DNA of 64,000 nt from Crotalaria pallida (Eukaryota > Streptophyta > Magnoliopsida > Fabales > Fabaceae): positions 121,031,001 to 121,095,000 of the forward strand of contig CM075655.1 in the NCBI GenBank assembly GCA_037953625.1, in the 5' to 3' direction. The notes below the pieces were generated by a model. It searched no databases, was not told the DNA's origin, and saw nothing but the letters and a program-made list of their open reading frames with translations. Within the stretch, counting starts at the first letter, position 1, and each line of letters starts with the position of its first letter. The position numbers and the translations under genes are program-made. Shown in pieces: positions 21,297 through 34,249 of this stretch.

Positions 21297-24200
21297 ATCT
21301 TCTTCTGATCAAACTTATTACGTGAAAAATGTGAATGTAAATGTAAATGTTGACTCTCCTCGCTCAATAGTCACCTTCCCTTCAGAGTAATAATAATATG
21401 CTGATGAGATGGAAGAGAAAAGAGTGTGATTGTGAGAGACAGGGAACGGAACATAAAACAAAAAGCAACTTAGTAGTAATGTTAAATTATGTATGTTGTG
21501 TTGTGTTTCTCAAGACAAGATTAAGATTGAAAAAGTCCACATAAGCACAAACTCAGGATCGTCTCGTAATTCCAACCTTGGAAAAAGTGCCACGTATGGA
21601 TCAGATTACTAAAATAATTTAAAACATTTAAAAAAAATGTGCTAAATCTATCTGACCAAACCATCGCCACAGACAACAGTCAACGACACGTTTGATTGGA
21701 TTTATCTTTATCTTTGCCTAGCTATTGCTCGCTCTGCCTGATACTGGAGCCAATAATAGTGACTGTTTTGGCATTGCCTATGTCTAAAGTCCTACCTTTA
21801 CTCTCTCTTTTTTTAAAAATAAAAATTTATTATTATTAGTATTACTTTTACAACATAAAAGCCATTTTTGGATCACCACAGAAGTGTTAAAAAAAATAAT
21901 AATCACCTCATATGATAGCGATGGTCTTATATATTTTTCTAAAAAAATAAATGGTCTTATATAAAAGAATAAGTATATTTAAGTTATTATTTTCACCAAA
22001 AAAATATAATTTTTTTTTGGTCTTAATCCTGAGTATCATTCATTCACGAGATGCCATTTTTTAATAAGTATTTAATGAGACTCCTCCTGATTGAATTAAA
22101 ATAATTTATTGCTGTTAGTAAAAAGAAATTGTATATTTGAGTTACCTATTCAGAATATGTATTCACTAAGAAATCTTAGAATTAATTTCATAGATGTGTA
22201 ATTGTGAGCAAAATTTTGATTATAAAAAAATAAAATAAAATTGTGAGAAAAATGAAAAAGTTTACCTGTTCGAAATAGTCTGTTCCTACCTAGGGCCTTG
22301 ATGGCCCAAAACTGAAGATGCTTGACATTGAGGGTACCAGGAAATGGGCTTCAAGCCACAAATAGATGGGCCCAATCATTCGTTGTAACTGGACATCGGG
22401 ACTCAGTTAACTCACTAAATCCCACCAAGCAGGGAAATTACATTCTTCTAACTTCTATTATAATCTACCTAGAGAATAATGTTCGCAAGAAAAATTACCT
22501 CCTTATACCAATCAAATACTGTCTCTTTTTGAAGTTTTATTTATTTTTTTATTATATTAATTAAAAAATAATAATCTTCTGTAGGTTCCTCATCGTAATG
22601 GAAGTCTTTTCCATTTCCAAGGTCACAACAACGTAGCAAAGAACCTCCAGTGCCAAAGGTGTGAGTGTGTGTCTGTTGCCTTCCTACTGTGCAACGCCAC
22701 CACCGCGTATTGTCACCGCCGTGCACTGCCACCACCGCGCACCGCCAGTCTCTTTCACTCGCCGCTAGTCTCCGGCCACCCTGTGCCTATCACTTCTCTG
22801 TGTTAATGTTTGTGCACCACAGAATGCAAATGTTTGTGTTATATTGATTAATTCAGATGCAGAGTATATGAAGTGGTCTTTGTTACATAGTCAGCTTTGC
22901 CTTTATAAAGATACAAACCTGTTCGCATGTATCAATTAAAAAATACAAACTTGTTCACAAACCTCTTCACGTATATCAATTATGGCTTATAAAGACAAAC
23001 ATGTATAAACCTGGTTTTAGGCTTCCATTATCAGTGACGGTGGCCGACATGAGAGAGAAGAAGAAAATAATGAAAAAAAAGAAGTTGGGGCAGAGAAGAA
23101 AGAAGGAGAGAAAGAGCGAGTAGAATGAGAAAAAAACAGAAAAATGAAGAAATAAAGAAAAAAAAAGGGATAAGTGTCATTATATGATTGGACCGAGGAG
23201 ATAACTTTTCTTCTTTCACATACATTATTCTCATCTATATATTATAATTTCAACTTAAATAGCCTATATTATATAGCAAATTTAGACAATTTTCACTTCA
23301 CAATCTCTAATGCTTGTTACTAGTATTTATTTTTCCAAACATAGAAGATGTCTAAGTTTGGTGTCCAATTTTGACATGTACAAATAAGATTTTTGCTATT
23401 ATAAATACTAAGGGCTGATATATGATTCCCTAAGGCCTAAGGCAGTTCTCTGTGAGTACACCACTTTGCAACGCCGAGTCCCTAGCATGAGGAGAATGTT
23501 TGCGACCTTTGTAGTCTTTGGTTGAATTTGTATTCACTCAGAATATTAGCCTCCAAAGATAAGCTTGCTTGAAATTACATCCTAGCACTTGCAAAATCTG
23601 CTGTTCAAAGTGGTCAGTCAAATTAGTTACAGTAGGCTGTCCAAAAAGTAGAGGTTGTCACTCAAGGCAGATGAAAAATCTATCCTCATTGATTATTTAT
23701 TAAGGATCATGCGATGCATGATGGTATAAAGGCTAAAGCTCAAGATTAGCACTAATTAATTTTACAGATGAGTTGTGCTTTGGCAATTGGCTATGGAAAC
23801 TCAGAATTTTGGAATCCCTTTAACTAACTCTATCTTTTAGTTCTTAATCATTATCATATATACAAGGATTAAGCATGTCATTGGTCAAATTAAACCAACT
23901 TGGAATATGGATCAAGACTGCAGGTTTATAAGCTTCCTAGTGGCACACAGCAGAGAATTTCTGTGAATGAATCTAAACTGGTCCTGCCTTTATGTACGTG
24001 TGGTGAGAAAAGGATGAAATAAAAACAGATTATTAATCTAGCTATCTCAGCTTTGCTCCAAGGGGAATATTATTATGATAAATAAACATAAATATGATAT
24101 GCTTTTCTGCCACAAAGTTTCTCATCTTTTCTATTTGTTCTTTCAATGGCTCTCAAGTTATCCCTTGAGGCATTTAATATGATAAATTTCTTCCATTTCA

Positions 24201-24390
24201 CTAAATTCGATTCTTGAGAATCCCTTCCACCTCAGTACTAACCCAAAGTATATTAGATAACAATACTTTTGCATTCTGAAGCTAATTGAAACACAAACTA
24301 TTGGATGATTCCAACATCTTTGCACAATTAATTTTTTGTTCACGAGTTCACACTCACTGTCTAGCGATTGAACTAACTTTAAAAGACAAA
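21297..24390. other. Intergenic region upstream of GDH2; no gene seen
   Basis: AT-rich DNA. It has one GC-rich patch at about 22680-22790 in which GCCACCACCGCG-like blocks recur every 25-30 bp, and an A/G-rich tract at about 23040-23170. Open frames over these are low complexity. No transposon ends were recognised. The first 300 bp or so, next to the ATG, would be the GDH2 promoter and leader. Confidence 0.45.
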
Positions 24391-24399
24391 AATTTAATA

Positions 24400-24683
24400 C
24401 TCCATCGGGTCCTATATATAGGACATACTTAACCATATTCCCCGGACCAAGAAAAGTAGTTAGTTTTATGAATTCTATGGGAATATATTGTAACATTACA
24501 ATTTTACCTTCTCAACTTTTCTTGAAAAATTCACACTCATTAATGAACAACAAAAAACGCATGCATTTAATAAGGGCAAAAAAGAGAAAAAGCAATAAAT
24601 GATGCATAGAAAATACAAAATGTCTTATATATAGGACCAAAGATTGATTCTAGAATATGTCCTATATATAGGACCGGATGAAG
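24400..24683. mobile_element. Stowaway-type MITE, family 1, copy 2
   Basis: A 284 bp element, nearly the same as 8693-8976 through its length. Ends are CTCCATCGGGTCC and the inverted GGACCGGATGAAG, with a TA target on both sides. Confidence 0.88.
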
Positions 24684-24853
24684 TACTTTACTAATTAATG
24701 TAAGAGGGATTATCGGGGTACCCTTTGGCATGGACCATAAAAGCACTTGTCTAAAATCGATCTATAAATTTTAGGGTCCGAAAAATTTTGTTGTTTGTCT
24801 TTGAGAGGATATATTTTTTGCTTTAACTGATTGGACTAATAATAATTTATGAT

Positions 24854-24957
24854 GGTCCGCGTAAGACAGCCCAGTTGGTGGCTGCAGGGACACTTAGGAT
24901 TTCCCATTTCCCAGGTCATGGGTTCTAGTCCCAGACCTCTCATGTAAAAAAAATAAA
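24854..24957 (+). mobile_element. Short SINE, family B, copy 2
   Basis: Same body as 15275-15383 (CGCGTAAGACAGCCCAGTTG, GGGTTCTAGTCCC, A-rich tail). A 10 bp target duplication AATTTATGAT lies at 24844-24853 and 24958-24967. Confidence 0.88.
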
Positions 24958-25039
24958 AATTTATGATTAGAAAATAGTGCGTGCACTTTTTTATGTTGAT
25001 AACTATTACATTTTAGGAAATTTCTAAAATGCAATCAAA

Positions 25040-25538
25040 ACCAATAAAATTTTGTTACCTAAAACATGTATGTCACATCATTACTTAAATTATTCAAAAT
25101 TAAGTTTTGCAATTTAGTCCAACATAAAAACTAGATTATTGTAATTTAGTCCTTTTGTATTTGTAGACAAATTATAAATTTTAATTTTTTTTATATATAA
25201 AAAAAAATCTTAAACCCAGAACTCATCTTCACTTGTCAAAACTCACTGCCACCGCCACCGCCGCCTGCGCCGGCGCCATCGCCACCACCACCAGTGGCGC
25301 CGGCGCAGGCGGCGGTGGGTTTTGAGAAGTGAAGACGAGTTCTGGGTTTAAGATTTTTTTTTTATATATATAAAAAAAAATTAAAATTTATAATTTGTCT
25401 AAAAGTACAAAAGGACTAAATTACAATAATTTAGTTTTTATGTTAGACTAAATTGCAAAACTTAATTTTGACTAATTTAAGTAATGATGTGACATACATG
25501 TCTTAGGTGACAAGGTTTTATTGGTTTAACAATGGGTT
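25040..25538. repeat. Long hairpin with a GC-rich core
   Basis: Two arms of about 240 bp (about 25040-25278 and 25295-25538) are close reverse complements around a 16-base loop at 25279-25294. The outer arms are AT-rich; the inner 50-60 bp of each is GC-rich (GCCGCCTGCGCCGGCGCCA and its complement). No open frame. This is a foldback element, or an inverted duplication of one segment. A transcript would form a long near-perfect double strand. Confidence 0.85.
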
Positions 25539-26294
25539 GCATAGCAACCATTCAATTTTTGATTGCATGGTAGTAACACCTACATTTTATACCATCATTT
25601 TAGCAATTAATTAGTTTATAAACTACTCCTATTATATATTGCATGTGTGAGACTTTAGCTTATTGTTTATTGACTGCATTGATGATAATTAAGAATTTCA
25701 AACATTAACAGTATTCCGGAGAATTATTTCGAATGAGACATATAACTATTAGTGAATGGAGCAATTTTTATTTTTGTTCCTTAAGATAACCAAGCCCATA
25801 AAAATAATGTGTAAAATTCATTACCCATTGCAAATGCTTTGTGAGGTCTCTCCATTTTACTTTTATCATCACTTCCCATCCTTGAACTTTGGCTTTTTCA
25901 TTATAAAAAATTAAGTGATGAGGACGAAGCTAGCTATGATCATTTACTATGAAATATGCTTCCCTCTTGCTTTATTGAATATTAATACATGACTGTCATG
26001 CGAAGGGCATCCTCAAATTTATTCCAAAGGCATTAATTGAGTGCTGGAAAACACTACTATGACTTTTCCTCGATGCATGAACAACAAACCTGACAAATAT
26101 AAGTACTAAATGAGATACTGATAGACGTACGCCGTACAAATTAAAGAGTATTTATGCCTAGCATGAAGACTTAACTAAATTATAACTTTAATCCATGTTT
26201 GGTCGGTGATTAATTAGAACCTAATCCAAGACTATACTACTACACAAACGGTAGTGGAAAACTGAGGGATGCTAAATTAGTCATCATATGATTC

Positions 26295-26844
26295 TGTTGT
26301 AAAATTTATTATTTATTATTTATTATTATTATTTTTATTTCAAAAATATTTATTGATGTTAATTTATTATTTTAAATATGTTTGAATTATGAAAGAGTGC
26401 AACATTTCAAGTAAGTTGGTTTTAATTCATGAATCAGTGTCTATACAGTTAAGTTGTATGGTGAAATGGTGCCTTGCGTGTAACTGATGTGCTACTGCAT
26501 GGTGAAAGGGTGTCTTCTTTCTATATATATATATATAATTAATGCCATGGTAGGAAAAGGGACTTTTGTGACAAGATTACACTAACACAAACATCATTCT
26601 TCTTCTTCTTCTAATCGTTGTTTATTTATTTATGCTTTTAATAATTTCTCAATCCTGGGGGTTACATCATTAAACAATACACTGTCAGTTCTGTAACCTG
26701 ACTTATGTCAGAAGGGTCTGCTGAATCCTGGGGAATCGTCGCGGTGCGCGAATAGATTCTTAAGGACAGTGTATTTGACACGCCTCAGATCATGTTCTTA
26801 CTTTATATATTATTTTAGTGTATATTCTCCATATTTTTCCAACA
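26295..26844 (+). repeat. 5' long terminal repeat
   Basis: Left terminal repeat, TG...CA bounded, with a TTA-rich tract at its start that is longer than in the right copy. Confidence 0.9.
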
Positions 26845-27238
26845 ATCTTAAGAATCTATCATTATGGAGAACATACATAGTGTTGTGATTTTGTTATAAT
26901 TGTTCTTCCTATGGTGATACCAAAGAGGGATAAACCCATAAATTATGTGATACTTTACTTGTGGTGCGACATCAACAATGGTATTTTGGTAGAAGATGCA
27001 AGCACGAAGGACAAACTCGAATTCAATAAGTGTTCCATCGATCTCAAATTACATGCATTTATTTTTTATTCTGGTATGTCCCCTTTTTCTTAAATATTGT
27101 GAAATGCATGGAGTTTCAATCTTCTCATTAGTGTGTTGATGATAATTTATAAATGCATAAACAGATAATAATTTTTCATGTGGTATCCAAGCCATAATTT
27201 GAGAACTCATCATGTTTTTCTCATTTATGATGTCTAGA

Positions 27239-27272
<34 letters not shown>

Positions 27273-29325
27273 TATGCGTTTATTAAATTTTATGTATTCA
27301 TAGTTGTTAGCATATTTGTGATATTGTTATTGTTATGTACTTGAGAAATTTTGTGCAATGCTGGGAAATTCATGATGGGTGTAGAAATCAACAGATCTGT
27401 TTATTGGTTTTGGATTAATTATGTATATATATATATATATATAAAGAGTTTAGTTTCTAATTTAAATTATTGTTATGTTCAAATAAAGTATCTGTTCTTA
27501 TCTTGTTGCACTAATTGGTGTAGTAACCATGTGGTGTTTAGTCACAAGTTCTTCATCCATTGTTTCAAAGAATTTTGTTTTTCAATTTTATGTTAGTACT
27601 TTTTAGCGACGACGCTTCTGAACCATAGCAATTATTATTTTTGAACCACTGCAACAAGTTTATAAAACTCTCTGTGTGTATATATATATATATATATATA
27701 TGCAAAATTCAAATTTTGAATTTGTGGGGGTGTCAAACTAAAATATTGTAGTTTGATACAAAGAAATAAAGAAAATTTTGATGCTAACTAGTAATCAAAT
27801 TTGTGCTTAGCAATTGTAAGTTTATAATGTTGAATTATTGTAGAAAAGCATGTCATAATGTGGTTCTTGAATTTTAATATAAATAATTAGTGAGTCTAAT
27901 TAGATGAGAAATATTATGGTTTCAATGTGATGTTATGATTAAAACAAATGAATGTTATGTTGGATGTGTGATACTTTAAAGAGAAGCATGAATGAAGTTT
28001 TGAACTAATTGAATTGATTGTGACTATACATGGTCATAAATCGTTAGAGCATATTTGCATTTGCATGATGATATGATAGTAAGATTGAAATGTGGGGTTG
28101 TAAAAGTACAATCTGTGTGATAATGTATTTTTGTGCATAGGAATGATAATCCTCCTAGCCGAAAGAAAAAATTGGTATAAGGAGATGATTTGTTGTGATC
28201 ATTCCTCAAACTCGTATTATTTCGAATGTGAAACGATAAGTTGAAAATTTTGAGGTCTACCTTCTTTAATTTTTGGGAGATGAACTACGACATTTTATAT
28301 ATTGATGCCTGGATTTTAGATTCAGATGAGACCAAATGTGTATGTGTGGTCATTTCGATATGAAAATTGGTGATAGACTATGGGCTATCTGGTGTATTTG
28401 AGTAAATAAAATGTTGTTACCTCCTAAATTAGATAGGGGATGAATTATGATATTCTATAGAATGATGCCTGAATTTAAATTTCAAATGAGGCCATATATA
28501 AGTGGTCATGTGTTCACCTTTAATGGTGTTTAAATTATTTGAGATAATAATAGTCATCGTAAAGAATGAGTCTTTCAATGACAAAATGTGGAGATATCCT
28601 ATTCGGGTATAATTTGGTTATGCATGCTAACAAATATTATATTTGTACCAAAGTTGTACATTACTTATGTAAGGGATTTTTGCCAATCCCCTGACTAGAC
28701 CTTTAAAAAGGTTGAGATACAAGAAACATCAAGGGGAATGAGACATATTTAAGCCAACTTGACATTAACGGTGATGGGAACCCAACCTTTGAGATTGGAG
28801 ATCCCATGAAGAAGGTTCATATGGGTAATAACAAGTCACTTGTTAATGCTGCTAGCACTATTAATTTTTCCCTTCCTATGTTGTAGAGTTTGTGCTATCT
28901 TGCATTCAAGAGAGGGTGAGTTTAAAAACTCTTAATGAAATTCATATCCTTTATGGAGGTGTATGAAGTGCAACATACACTTGATGAATCACCTATATGA
29001 GTGTGGAGTGAAGCCGCTCCTATGAAATTGGTGGCACAATTTCTAGAGCACTCATGAATACCCAGGCACGCGCATGGCTGTAATAGCGCAAATCGGCGAT
29101 AACAGCAGGAATTGTGGGTTGTAGTGTGACTGGTAGGATCTCTGCTTACATCAGTGTGTCATTGGTTCATAGAGCCCAGCCTCACCAATGCACCGTATGT
29201 CAAATTCTATCGGTCTAGGCTTGGTTCATAGCCTAGAAGGCATCAGGTTCGATGCATTACAATCGTGATGTTAACCCAGAATTTTCTCAATTAATTTTTT
29301 AAATATTTTTGAAATAGTGGGGGAT

Positions 29326-29865
29326 TGTTGTAAAATTTATTATTATTTATTATTATTATTTTTATTTCAAAAATATTTATTGATGTTAATTTATTATTTT
29401 AAATATGTTTGAATTATGAAAGAGTGCAACATTTCAAGTAAGTTGGTTTTAATTCATGAATCAGTGTCTATACAGTTAAGTTGCATGGTGAAATGGTGCC
29501 TTGTGTGTAACTGATGTGCTACTGCATGGTGAAAGGGTGTCTTCTTTCTATATATATATAATTAATGTCATGGTAGGAAAAGGGACTTTTGTGACAAGAT
29601 TACACTAACACAAACATCATTCTTCTTCTTCTTCTAATCGTTGTTTATTTATTTATGCTTTTAATAATTTATCAATCGTGGGTTACATCATTAAACAATA
29701 CACTGTCAGTTCTGTAACCTGACTTATGTCAGAAGGGTCTGCTGAATCCTGGGGAATCATCGCGGTGCGCGAATAGATTCTTAAGGACAGTGTCTTTGAC
29801 ACGCCTCAGATCATGTTCTTACTTTATATATTATTTTAGTGTATATTCTCCATATTTTTCCAACA
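29326..29865 (+). repeat. 3' long terminal repeat
   Basis: Right terminal repeat, 540 bp, directly after the purine-rich tract and followed by the target duplication GATTC. Confidence 0.9.
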
Positions 29866-29904
29866 GATTCTTCATATATTATAATTAGAAATAGAACCAA
29901 ATGT

Positions 29905-30000
29905 GTCCGCGTAAGACAGTCCAGTTGGTGGCTGTAGGGACACTTAAGATTTCTCTATCCCCCAAGTTCTAGTCTCAGACCTCCCATGTAAATAAAAAAA
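29905..30000 (+). mobile_element. Short SINE, family B, copy 3
   Basis: Same family as 15275-15383. A perfect 16 bp target duplication lies at 29889-29904 and 30001-30016. It inserted 35 bp beyond the LTR retrotransposon. The B-box area is slightly degraded by a small deletion. Confidence 0.9.
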
Positions 30001-30553
30001 AAATAGAACCAAATGTCTTCGTGTGTTTTTGTTTTCTTTGTTTCAAAACTATGTGTACTAATATTTCGTAAAATACTGGTTGAAAAGTAATGTATGTAAA
30101 GACTAATAGGTCAGTTAAAGGTTTAAAAGTAAATTGAATACTGAAAAATCAGAATCTTAAAGCTTATGATTGATAAGTTAGCTAATTGAATTGGAAGTGT
30201 TTGATAAAATTAAATAATCAAATAAGTGTAAAATATATAAAAAAAAATTACTATTAATTAGTGATTTATATCTTATAAATCACTTTAATTACCTTATCAA
30301 ATAGTGACTTATAAGTTGGTGGCTTATTTAAAAACTGTCACTAATCAAACAAGATAGATTTTTTTTATAAGAAAAATTTCATTTCAAAAATGCTAAGAAG
30401 GAGTACAAGATATAATTACTTTATTTTTTATCAAATAAATCAGTTGATTGACATACAAGTCACTGCAAAGATTTATCAAATACACATATATCACTATTTT
30501 TTGTTTGACATAATTTTCTCTCACTTCTAATCGTTTTAAATTGCAAAATTCAG

Positions 30554-30755
30554 AACAACGGAGTTTGGTTCAGTTGGTGTAAGGCACTAACTGAAATCTT
30601 GGGAATGAGATACAAGTGCTAGTAGCTATGTGTTTGATTCCCACTAAAAACATCCCGCTGGGAGAGCCAGCCATGCAGCTCGCTCCGGATTAGTTTCAAG
30701 GGCTCCCTGGTATTAAGGATACTCTTGGGGATACTGTGGTTGAGTTCGGAAAAAA
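30554..30755 (+). mobile_element. tRNA-derived SINE, family C
   Basis: A-box-like TTTGGTTCAGTTGG, B-box-like TGTTTGATTCCC, then a body of about 110 bp and a short A-run. The 16 bp flanks at 30538-30553 and 30756-30771 match at 15 positions. About 200 bp, longer than family B and with a different body from family A. Confidence 0.85.
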
Positions 30756-30771
30756 AAATTGCAAAATTGAG

Positions 30772-31308
30772 CTCCATATAGTGTGTTTATCGCGCGGTGT
30801 CATGCGTTATTTGATGTTCAAATCGTTTCATACGATGCTGATATCTTTGTTTGTTGAACAAATATTTACATGGCATTATGCCTATATGGCTATATTAATT
30901 CTTTCTTGTTTCGATCTGTAGGAATGATCCTTCACTATTCTTGCTAACGTTTTAATTACATAGTAGTATCTTGTCTCTTAGCTTGTGACGATATAAAAAC
31001 AAAAGGCATCTTTCACACATGATTATGATAAAGAAAGTTTAGATAGAGTGGAAGGGTGGCCAGCACACTCCACTAGGAGTAGAGGTGAGGGATGAGCTCA
31101 ATTCAAACTTGGATGATCCACCGAAGAAAATACAAACAGAAAGTAGTTTTATTTTTTTTTCCTTATCTCTTTCTTATTTTTACATTATTACATCATTAAC
31201 AACCACTCAACCTCTCTCTCTCTCAGTCTCTCTCATAGTTTGAATTTTTTATCAATCCGCCACCCGACATAATGCATGGCTCTAAATAAATGCTTCGGTT
31301 AGTTAATC
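30772..31308. other. Intergenic, no feature seen
   Basis: AT-rich sequence between two SINEs. A CTCTCTCTC tract lies at about 31211-31225. No gene or element was recognised. Confidence 0.45.
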
Positions 31309-31327
31309 ATTTAAGCTAGTATTGTCT

Positions 31328-31494
31328 TTTTTGGTTTGCACTCTGGTATCCGGTTCACTGGGCCGACTAATCCAGTTCGAGAGGGTCCCGAGGTTAAGGT
31401 TTTATTCCTCTCCCAACGTTGTTGCGGGGGATCGAATCGTGGTCCGCCCTACCAAGTGCAGCCCCTGGCACCACTGCACCAACAGCTCGTTAGT
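31328..31494 (-). mobile_element. tRNA-derived SINE, family A, copy 2
   Basis: Same element and orientation as 24-190, with A-box TGGTGCAGTGG and a B-box GATTCGATCCC. A perfect 19 bp target duplication lies at 31309-31327 and 31495-31513. Confidence 0.92.
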
Positions 31495-31731
31495 ATTTAA
31501 GCTAGTATTGTCTAAAGGGCAAAAGCGCATAAGGGGTATATATATAATATATTATATAGGTACTGTATATAGTAGGAGTATAGTACATTCGAAAGTTTAC
31601 GAAGTCAACTTGTCCTCGTTTTGCTTTGTATTTATCATTAATTCATTATCGCTATAATAACCATAAACCCTTGGATGATGGATGATGTGCTGACATTATA
31701 AAAAATCTTTACAATGTCAGCGTACAAACTA

Positions 31732-32004
31732 CTCCCTCCGTTCCTAAATATAAGACCATTTTGACACGTTTGTTTTGTTCCTATTTATAAGACCCTTTAC
31801 TAATTTTCAATGAGCATTAATTACTTTTTTCCACAAACACCCTTATTTATTTAACACTTTTTAGATTCCCAATAATATTAATAGGGGTAGTTTTGAAAAT
31901 ACATCTCAAAAGTTCACATTTCCAATACAATTAACTAAATTATTCTACTTTCTTAATGGACGTAAAATCTTCCAAAGTGGTCTTATAAATAAGAACGGAA
32001 GGAG
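31732..32004. mobile_element. Stowaway-type MITE, family 2, copy 1
   Basis: A 273 bp element. Inverted ends CTCCCTCCGTTCCTAAATAT and ATAAATAAGAACGGAAGGAG are each flanked by TA. A related copy is at 53213-53486 and a truncated one at 14440-14644. Confidence 0.88.
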
Positions 32005-32411
32005 TATATATTATCTATCAAAATTCGAGAATCAAATCCAAATCAAATGTAAATGAAAGTTTGATGATGAAATTAAAAGTGTTGACACTCATGTTGGCGG
32101 CTTGCGTTTACATGTATGGAATATCGAAATGATTGCAAAATACATTTTCTTAATTTGTTTTTGGAAAATGCTAACAAGGGAGTAATTATAGATAAAAATT
32201 ATTGGCAAGTGTGATTTTTTATGTTTTCGAGAAAGTGGTGAATGTGAACTTATGATTTTTTTTTTCATATGTAGTAACCTTAACAAGTGCCCTAAGAACA
32301 CTTGTTAGCAAGACCTTTTGTTTTTTCTTGATACCATCATGACAAGCGTGAATTGAAATTCTTTCAACTTACTAAATCAAGAGGATGCACATAAAGCTCA
32401 AGGCCTCTAGT

Positions 32412-32813
32412 CAGTGCCGGTCTTTACATTTTTTGGCCATAGGCGAAAAAAATATAAAAGCCCCTAATATAATTTTTTTTTTTTTAAAAAAAAAAAGTTA
32501 AATATGAGAAATTTTTATATTAAAATTTGATTAAAAATTAGAAATTCGTGAAAATTTTAAGTGCGAAATAAATATAAGAATCTTTAATGTATAAAAAAAA
32601 GTTACATAAAATTTATACATCTAAATTTGAATAAATATAAAAGTACATACAAATTATAACATTGTAAAATGCATTTTATTTTTTTATCTATTTATTGTTG
32701 ATTATTAAAAAATTTAAATTAAAAAATAGATAATAATTTTTTATTTTTTGAAACCCATTTTAACCCCGAACCCTAGGCCATCACCCCGAGGCCTACCCCT
32801 AGGGTTGGCCCTG
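32412..32813. mobile_element. Short hAT-type element
   Basis: A 402 bp element with ends CAGTGCCGGTC and TTGGCCCTG, the CAGxGCCGGxCCTG type common in plant hAT elements. The 8 bp flanks CCTCTAGT and CCTCTAGC (32404-32411 and 32814-32821) match at seven of eight positions. The AT-rich interior has no transposase frame. Confidence 0.75.
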
Positions 32814-33433
32814 CCTCTAGCTAGCAATGAATTCACTAAAAATAGTCTTCTAAGAGATAGGTTTGGAATTTGGATAGTATGTATTTTTCTTTTAGATTTC
32901 TCACCTTTTTTAGAAGTTTGTCTTTTTTAATTTTGAAAAATGTTAACTACTCCCTTTAGGATAATTATTTAGTATATTTCTTAATCAAAAACTTTTTTTT
33001 TAATAATTAGAAAAACTTTTTTTTAATAATGACTAATTTGATGAGTATTTAAGTGTTTGCTTCTCCCACTCTTTAGAAAGGATTGAAAAACAACCACCTA
33101 TACCACATGCTTCAAAATCATATAAAAATCGGTTAGCAAGATCCTTAAAACATTGATTAGTGAAACTGTACCCTTTAATTTTCCATGCTTGAAAATCTTT
33201 TCCCATGATCGCTCGGAGTTGAACTTTTATTCTTAGAGGTCGTCATCTTAGCTTCCGTATTGCCAATTTCTAGCAACCGGTTCTGGAGTGATCATCATTA
33301 GGGATGTAACGGTCCAATGATCCGGTCCAATCTTTGATAGATATTGTTGAGAAAGAGAATAATAAACTAGTCCCACATTGACTAGAGCATAGTAAGATGA
33401 ACAATATATAAGTAGAAAGACCCATGGACCTAA

Positions 33434-33996
33434 TGCTTTAAGGTTTTAGGTCAAGACATGGTGTCATACTACTTATATTGTTGTTCACTTAACCTCATTA
33501 ATTCACATTCTCCCTAATTAAACAAGGACTTGGGTCAAATAGCCTATACTAAATTCTTCTCTCCCAAGTTATCAAATAATTCTTCTCAAGTCTTCTCTCT
33601 CGAGTTTCAAGTGATTTGACCAATCAAAGGGTCTATACTAAATTCTTCTCTCCCAAGTTATCAAATAATGCCTTAAGGTTTTAGGTCAAGACATGGTGTC
33701 ATACTACTTATATTGTTGTTCACTTAACCTCATTAATTCACACTCTCCCTAATTAAACAAGGACTTGGATCAAAGGGCCTATACTAAATTCTTCTCTCCC
33801 AAGTTATCAAATAATGCCTTAAGTTTTAGGTCAAGACATGGTGTCATACTACTTATATTGTTGTTCACTTAACCTCATTAATTCACACTCTCCCTAATTA
33901 AACAAGGACTTGGATCAAATGGCCTATACTAAATTCTTCTCTCCCAAGTTATCAAATAATTCTTCTCAAGTCTTCTCTCTCGAGTTTCAAGTTATC
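33434..33996. repeat. Tandem array of about 145 bp units inside the hAT element
   Basis: Three units starting near 33434, 33669 and 33814 share TTAGGTCAAGACATGGTGTC, TTCACTTAACCTCATTAATT and TCTCCCAAGTTATCAAATAA. The first unit is about 90 bp longer because of an extra TCTTCTCAAGTCTTCTCTC segment that recurs at the end of the array. Confidence 0.85.
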
Positions 33997-34249
33997 AATT
34001 CTCCATCAAGTGATTTAACCAATTAAATTAAAATAGTCTGGTCCGATCCAAACATGTTTTATGTTTAAAGACCGAACTGGATTTGACCATTCATGGATGA
34101 TCCAGTCCGATATATTTAGCTTTTCTTTTCAACATAACATGAGATATATGTAAAAAGTTTAAAAAAAAATACATATCATACCCACATGCATACAGCACAA
34201 TGTCCCATACGGATGTTGTAATCAAGTGTTGAAAAAATATATTAACCCA

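Larger units (their letters stand above)
26295..29865 (+). mobile_element. Non-autonomous LTR retrotransposon
   Basis: Direct terminal repeats at 26295-26844 (550 bp) and 29326-29865 (540 bp) both begin TGTTGTAAAATT and end TTTCCAACA. A 5 bp target duplication GATTC sits at 26290-26294 and 29866-29870. A purine-rich tract (GAAATAGTGGGGGA) precedes the right repeat, giving plus orientation. The 2.48 kb interior has no gag, protease, reverse transcriptase or integrase frame; the longest open frame is about 60 codons. It is thus a LARD-like derivative that would need proteins from elsewhere. A TGGTATCCAAGCC motif at 27181 resembles a tRNA-Met primer site, but it lies 336 bp inside. By eye the two repeats differ at under ten substitutions plus small length changes, so the insertion is fairly young. 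Confidence 0.9.

Noticed and set aside
22665..22847. Cys/His-rich open frame over a GC-rich patch
   Set aside because: It comes from repeated GCCACCACCGCG-like triplets; no gene structure was found around it.
33434..33996. CRISPR-like direct repeats
   Set aside because: The units are contiguous 145 bp tandem copies without spacers, inside a plant hAT element; CRISPR arrays do not occur in plant nuclear DNA.
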